The notes beneath the pieces were generated by a model that saw only the letters and a program-made list of their open reading frames with translations, did no database searches and was not told the origin of the DNA. Made by a program: the position numbers and the translations under genes. DNA of 64,000 nt from Lycium barbarum (taxonomy: Eukaryota; Streptophyta; Magnoliopsida; Solanales; Solanaceae): the NCBI RefSeq assembly GCF_019175385.1, contig NC_083338.1:92835777-92899776 (forward strand). Reading direction: 5' to 3'. Shown here one piece after another: positions 59,002 to 64,000 of the stretch. Every line of letters starts with the position of its first letter. Position 1 is the stretch's first letter.

Positions 59002-60566
59002 AGCTTTGTCACTCCCCGAATCATCACCTGGGCATAATAAAGCACTCGGTGCTTTGCTACATGTGACCAAGCGAACCACATGGCTTGCTGGATCAACATG
59101 GGGCATGAAATGATGTGGAATATAATGTAAGTCATGAAAAGTCTGAATAAATCATAAACTATCATAATACTACTGAAAATACTTGTTTAAAACATAAGTG
59201 CGAAACATCATAAATATGTAGCCAAAAAGGCTAACCAAGACAGAATATCTAACATAACATAACTGACTAGTCTATGAAACCTCTAACATCAATCTGACTA
59301 CTAAACTATTTACGGGACAAGGCCTGTGGCATACCTTAACTGCATAACTAGCATGAAATACAAATAAAGACGAAACCTCGAATGAGATGGGGCTCACCAA
59401 AAGCTGATACGAGCAATGTCCTAACGAGCTGATCTGTCATCCTGTAAATCAATACCTGCATCATGAAACGTAGGCCCCCGAGCAGTAAAAGGGGACATCA
59501 GTACATTTGGATTGTACTGGTATGTAAATTAACTAAATGAAATAAACATGGCACATGAAATAATAAGAACTAAAAATGTATGCTGAACATGAACATGAGC
59601 ATCATCTGACATGAATATAATTAACATGAGTAAAATATTTTAAGTATGAGAGCCTTAGTATAACCAACATGTAACCACCACGTGAGCACGTGGCGTCTGA
59701 TCTTTGCCCGATCAGTTAAGTCATCTCATACCTTTCTGGGGTACGAGACATGAACATGACATGAATGGATCTAATAACCCGCAATAGGTAAACACTAAGG
59801 AATCATCCTAACTGGGCGTAACTATCCTTATCCTATGCTGACATACATAGTTTCAGGCTGTCTGATCCTTCTCAGTAATCTATGCAACTCCCAAAAACAT
59901 GAACATGGATATAATTTGCTTAGAAACCCATGAATTACATAAACATGATTCGTAAGTGTATTATAACATGAATATAGACATATACAATGACTTGCAGGGA
60001 AACATGGAAAGCATGTAGAATTTCATGAAAATAAGCATAATAATTCATATCCTTCATTAAAGAACCCATGGAATGCAAAGCATAGGTGTTCATTGATTAA
60101 GGATGAACAATAACCAAAAATGGAATATTAAGAACACAATAACGAATTATTGATACGAACATGGTATATCATGGTACATGTACGTAGGGTCCTTATGAAC
60201 TTAACTAGAAACCCTAGTTTTAGTGAAACATCATTATTTTCATGGAAGAACGTGGCGTGGGGAAGAACAATGATGTTCCCACATGTGGATAGAAACCCTG
60301 CATACCTTAATCACTCCAAAACTCATAAGAATGGTCTGAACTTGAGAAAAAACCCAAAAGCTTTAATCTTGAATACTTGTGATAGGTTTTCTTGAATACC
60401 TTAGATTAGGAACAATGAATTTCTACTTAGCATTCATGGGTATCTGTTAGAATTTACTTGAAAGGCTTGGAATAGTCTTATCTTGACGTATTAGGATGAG
60501 GAAAAGAGAAGAACTTCGTTCTATAGCTTGGGAATATGAAAAATGGGATTAAAAACTGAACCCACA

Positions 60567-60574
60567 TATTTATA
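60567..60574 (-). promoter_or_regulatory. TATA box of the minus element LTR
   Basis: TATAAATA on the minus strand, within 30-200 bp downstream of the palindromic U3 boxes. Best promoter candidate in the window. Confidence 0.6.
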
Positions 60575-60599
60575 CAATGTGCTGAGACGGAAAAATTAT

Positions 60600-60790
60600 G
60601 GACACCATGTACGGCCCGTACAATAATGTACGGCCCATACATTGTGGCCATGCCTGGAATGACAAATTCTAGTAACTTCCAATTTTCTCTGGTAGGGTAT
60701 GCACTGGAAGTATGTCTCATACAATGATGTACGGTGGAAAGTACGGTCCATACATGAATGTACGACCCATGCCGTACCTAGAATGTCAAA
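60600..60790 (-). repeat. Palindromic U3 boxes of the minus element LTR
   Basis: GTACGG and CCGTAC boxes, including the 15-bp palindrome TGTACGGCCCGTACA at 60608-60622; a second cluster lies near 60730-60775. Confidence 0.65.
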
Positions 60791-61359
60791 TTCCAATGAC
60801 CTAAAATCTTTGCTGGAGAGGTACGTCCCAAAAGTACGACCCATACAAATGACGAAAAACGTCAATTTACCGTCCTGAGGGAAAAAATCCAAATCCAACA
60901 CTTACCACCTTAATAATAGTGGTGTAAAGGCCTAATTTGTCTTTTGACCATTTTACCCCTGTTGACCAACTCCAAGACTATAAAGCGGTTCTAGTGAAAA
61001 CTGAAGGATTTAGAATCCTTAAGTGAAAGTATTTTACCAATAGTTGACTTTTAGGTAAACGAACTGTTTTTGAATTTTCGTCAATTCTGTGAGGTCCGGA
61101 GGGTCGATTATGACTTGGTGGGGTGGATGGTTCGGCTCCCGATGAGTTTGGTTGTGTTATGGGTACTTGGTTGGAAACTTGTTTTTATCCGTTTCGGGGT
61201 TGACTTGGTAAATTAGACCTCCGTTGGGAATTCCGAGGCCACGGGTGAATTCGTAGCGCATTTTTATGTGTGTGTGCATATCTGATTTGTGTATGGGAGG
61301 CCTCCGATTTATGTCGAGCTTTCGGGAAAGACTTGTAAAAAAATAGATTTTTTGCTAGT

Positions 61360-61620
61360 TCTGGTGTGACCGCCACGACGGGCATAGTGCCGCCATAGTA
61401 GTACCTCCATGTCAGGGTTTTGACCGCCATAGCGGTGGCACAGAATTTCTTGATTCTGCCATGGCGGATGGTCTGACCGCCATAGCGGGGCCACTATGAC
61501 GCAGACCTGGCCGCCACGGCGAGGGATGGCCTTTAATGATTTTCGCTATAGCGGAAGGCCCGACCACTACAGCGGGATTTCCATGGCGATCCTGGTGACC
61601 ACTGCAGCGTATCGACGGGA
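61360..61620 (+). repeat. GC-rich CCGC/GCGG box repeats in U3
   Basis: About a dozen irregular copies of ACCGCCAtaGCGG-like boxes, many near-palindromic, in an otherwise AT-rich LTR. They stand where the other families have TACGGNCCGTA boxes. No simple period. Confidence 0.65.
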
Positions 61621-62195
61621 CCAAAAACTCTTTTTATATTCCTAGGTTCAAGCCATTAGTCCAACACTTCTAAAACCTAATTCTAAGAGCATGGGGAGGT
61701 GAATTGAAGAGACTTGGTGGAATCATCTCTGAAGGTAAGTTCTAAGTCTTTATCTTGCCTATCTACCTTCCTTCATTGAGTCTCTATGGTGATTTAAGGT
61801 CCTAGAGTGTTGGGTGTTAAGACTTAGACTCATAATCATGAAACCCTTATTATAAATTGTTTATTGTTGATTAACTTACTGTTTTTATCATCTAGAAGTG
61901 TAGATTAACACACTCTAGGATGGATTTGTTTTATAGTTCAGGAATCTATTTATGTGATTTAGGGTTTCACCCAAATTTGGTGGTTTTGACTAATTTATGA
62001 AATTGAAGGGTCTAAAGTGATTAGAAAACCATGAATTTGAGGATTATGACTGTTGCGACTAAGGGTAGGGTAATTTCACCCTTAATTTATAGTTTTACCC
62101 ATACGATTCGTTAGGGGTATTTTGGATATTCTTCCCCAAATCGATTATTCTTCCAACTAGAGGGTCTATTACTTACTTAGCATTGCTATTGCTAG

Positions 62196-62269
62196 ATTTG
62201 AGCGTTCCGAGGCATTACGTAAAGGGAAAGGTCAGGTAGAGTAGCTCGCGTTCCAGTTCTGCATTCGAG
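62196..62269 (+). other. Candidate 74-nt leader exon
   Basis: Acceptor-like ATTGCTAG ends 62195; donor-like CGAG/GTAGGTTACGG at 62269/62270. Longer than in the other families. Confidence 0.38.
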
Positions 62270-63439
62270 GTAGGTTACGGCTTACTTGAGTTAGATTTTG
62301 ATTAGTAGATTGTATATATAGTAGAATTGACAGGAGAAAGCATGATTAGGCTTTCGGGCATGAAGTCTCGTTGGATATTACCTAGCATGGTATGACTTCT
62401 GATTTTGTGGGCTTGTCGCCGTTACTTTATATATTTAACCATGAGGTGTATTTGTTGTGTTATTGGAAGGAAGGGGTTGATATATATACTCGTCATGTTG
62501 ATTAAGATATCTTGTATGTTTCATGCTACTGTTAAGTTGATTTATCTGAGTCTTATTATGACTTATGGTATTGTGACTTGTACTTCCTTGGCATTGATAT
62601 TATTGATTGATCATGCTTACATTGGAGTGGCGCTTCATATTGGGTTCTAGACTTAAACCATATCTTAAGACTTAGCTTGGGTACGGACATATATATAGAT
62701 AAGGTGCATTTGACAGGGGGTGAGGATGTGACCTAGTTATGGGCTTGTGATCCAGGTCAGTTCTGGAGCGAGTTTTACATGGACACCATAGGTCCCCCGT
62801 GGGACATGACTATAGTGCGAACAAGTCCTTTAGCATGTGTGTACGGTTGAGATACTTATCATTGGTTGCATTGCATTGGACATCATCTTATTTCTGTGAT
62901 TCGGTGTTGTGCCTATCAGTCAATCTTGCTAGTTTTACGAATGTATGCATGTTACTAATCTTAGTCAGCCTATGATATCTACCGGTACATAGTGTGTGTA
63001 CTGATACTACCTTGCTGCACCCTTTTTAAGTGTAGATTGCATTCCGGAGTCATCTTCTAGACCTCGCATCTAGCCTGAGGCTACTTCCTGACCAGATTCG
63101 AGGGCGAGCTCCTATCCATGCCATGCTGCCTTAAGATCTCTCTTTATTTGATGTCTATTCCATTTCCAGACATTATTGTTATATCCAGACACTTATGTAT
63201 TTCTTAAACATTTTTTATGGTTAGAGTCCTTGTACGATGACTTTCGGATTTTGGGGTTGTAATATGTAGTATTCCGCACATATTTATTATCTATGGCATG
63301 ACTTAGACATATCATTATTGATTCTGTTGTTCCTTAAGTTATAATTGGGTAAAAGACTGATTAATTGGTTAAGGGGATGGTTCGCCCACCAGGGGGGTTA
63401 GTGTGGGTGCCATCACGACAGGTTGGGTCGTGACAAAGT

Positions 63440-63451
63440 AAGTATCAGAGC
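63440..63451 (+). other. Primer-binding site, rightmost element
   Basis: AAGTATCAGAGC, differing in the first two bases from the initiator tRNA-Met site, five bases after the LTR. Confidence 0.75.
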
Positions 63452-63651
63452 CCTAGGTTTGTCACTCTGATTGTATAAGGACATGTCTAGTAGATTCTTG
63501 CGGATCGGTATGGAGACGGCTGTACTTATCTTAGAGAGGCTATGGGACACTAGTAAAACTCAAACTCCTTCTTTCCTTCCTGCTATTTGATTCCAATTGG
63601 TATTTGGATGATTTAAATTAGTATCTGACCTTTCATTCTATTCTCTCACAG

Positions 63652-64000
63652 ATGGTGAGGACTTGTGCTAGTGCAGCCGTTGATGAGGCACCCGAGCCAG
63701 CTGTCGGGGCAGCAGCTCGTATTAGAGGCCAGGGCAGAGGCCGTGGGCACGGTAGAGGCCGGGGAGCAGCACTAGCGAGGGGCGGGGCTCCTGTGACTAG
63801 TCAGGCTCGTACTAGATCAGTTTCCCCCGCACCTCCGATAGTTCCGGATGAGGGGGCAGAGTTTGCAGCGGTGCCAGCTCAGCCAGATATTATTTCTACT
63901 CCAGTGTTATCAGATGTTATGATTAGTGTGTTGAACCTGCTGAAAGGATTGACTAAGGCAGGTGTATTACCGGCTACTCCAGATGGCCAGGGTGTGAGAT
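63652..64000 (+). CDS. gag: Gag, N-terminal 116 codons, runs off the window
   Basis: ATG 216 bp after the LTR end; the frame is open to the last base of the window. The product begins MVRTCASAAVDEAPEP and has an Arg-Gly repeat (GQGRGRGHGRGRGAA, residues about 26-40), then a Pro/Ala/Ser-rich spacer and an amphipathic start of the capsid region (VLSDVMISVLNLLKGL). Gly/Arg tails at the N-terminus of Gag are common in Tekay-like elements. No stop or frameshift so far, so this may be the least damaged gag here; the rest must be read beyond 64000. Confidence 0.8.
   Translation, partial: MVRTCASAAVDEAPEPAVGAAARIRGQGRGRGHGRGRGAALARGGAPVTSQARTRSVSPAPPIVPDEGAEFAAVPAQPDIISTPVLSDVMISVLNLLKGLTKAGVLPATPDGQGVR

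Larger units (their letters stand above)
53578..60900 (-). mobile_element. Minus-strand Ty3/gypsy element, 5' part
   Basis: 5' LTR 59007 to about 60900, primer-binding site 58990-59001, gag interrupted by a DNA transposon, then protease, RT, RNase H and integrase until the LARD-like element cuts it at 53577. The remainder lies left of the window. The right LTR boundary is uncertain; I place it at a TGTTGG start on the minus strand, after which the flanking sequence looks like the U3 of the next plus-strand LTR. Confidence 0.8.
59007..60900 (-). repeat. 5' LTR of the minus element
   Basis: About 1.9 kb, ending CGGGGAGTGACA on the minus strand; the start (TGTTGGATTTGG) is my best estimate. In transcript order: palindromic U3 (60790-60600), TATA box, donor-like TAAG/GTATTC at 60400, further leader and a hairpin/acceptor-like module at 59460-59537 (stem CCCC..GGGG). 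Confidence 0.75.
60901..63435 (+). repeat. 5' LTR (start missing) of the rightmost plus element
   Basis: Ends GGTTGGGTCGTGACA at 63435 and is followed by a primer-binding site and gag. Its true start is not visible because the minus element is inserted at its left; 60901 is an estimate. Contents: AT-rich U3, a cluster of CCGCCATAGCGG-type boxes (61360-61620), donor-like GAAG/GTAAGT at 61734/61735, candidate 74-nt exon, GTAGGTTACGG, GTACTGATAC with acceptor-like GTGTAG at 63035, LTR end. Confidence 0.82.

Noticed and set aside
61185..61624. Three overlapping minus-strand frames
   Set aside because: Produced by the CCGC/GCGG box repeats, which lack stop codons in several frames.

Overview
The window is plant nuclear DNA made almost entirely of LTR retrotransposons; I found no host gene. 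The Gag, protease (PR), reverse transcriptase (RT), RNase H and chromodomain integrase fragments are of the Ty3/gypsy chromovirus type (Tekay/Del-like). The LTRs end in GTGACA, the primer-binding sites match initiator tRNA-Met (TGGTATCAGAGC), and the LTRs are large (about 1.9 to 3.5 kb). A eudicot is likely and Solanaceae is my best guess from the feel of the LTRs; that is inference.

The insertions are nested, oldest outside. (1) A plus-strand element runs off the right edge: LTR 60901-63435, start of gag from 63652. (2) A minus-strand element (53578-60900) sits in that LTR. A Mutator-like DNA transposon (57579-58775) is inserted a few codons into its gag. (3) A minus-strand, essentially non-coding LARD-like element cut into its integrase; its LTRs are 50963-53577 and 31586-36537. 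(4) Into that element went a complete plus-strand element (39482-50091, target-site duplication GAACA), a solo LTR (32268-34907, CGTAG) and another plus-strand LTR (30153-31585). (5) The last LTR is cut by a tandem array on the minus strand (1-30152). (6) The array itself took two solo LTRs (20380-23468, AATAA; 25464-29001, AAAGC).

The array is the main feature. Four units (A to D, right to left in order of transcription D, C, B, A) follow each other as LTR-internal-LTR-internal and share their LTRs. The primer-binding sites repeat every ~7.06 kb once later insertions and deletions are allowed for. Units B, C and D all carry the same deletion, which removes the catalytic half of RT and joins RT to RNase H out of frame. 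A shared scar means the units were multiplied as an already defective sequence, by tandem duplication or by help from another element.

The most unusual signals are in the LTRs. Several clearly different LTR families share a layout that looks like a two-intron non-coding leader: a donor (AAG/GTAAG), an acceptor (TGTAG), a short candidate exon usually 47-55 nt long, a second donor (AG/GTATGTAAgGCT), then a branch-point-like CTGAC followed by hairpins and an acceptor (GCAG/GT). The hairpins show compensatory changes between families. Upstream of the TATA-like box three families share a palindrome, TACGGNCCGTA. A 5S rRNA-derived segment (43809-43912) lies inside the complete plus-strand element.
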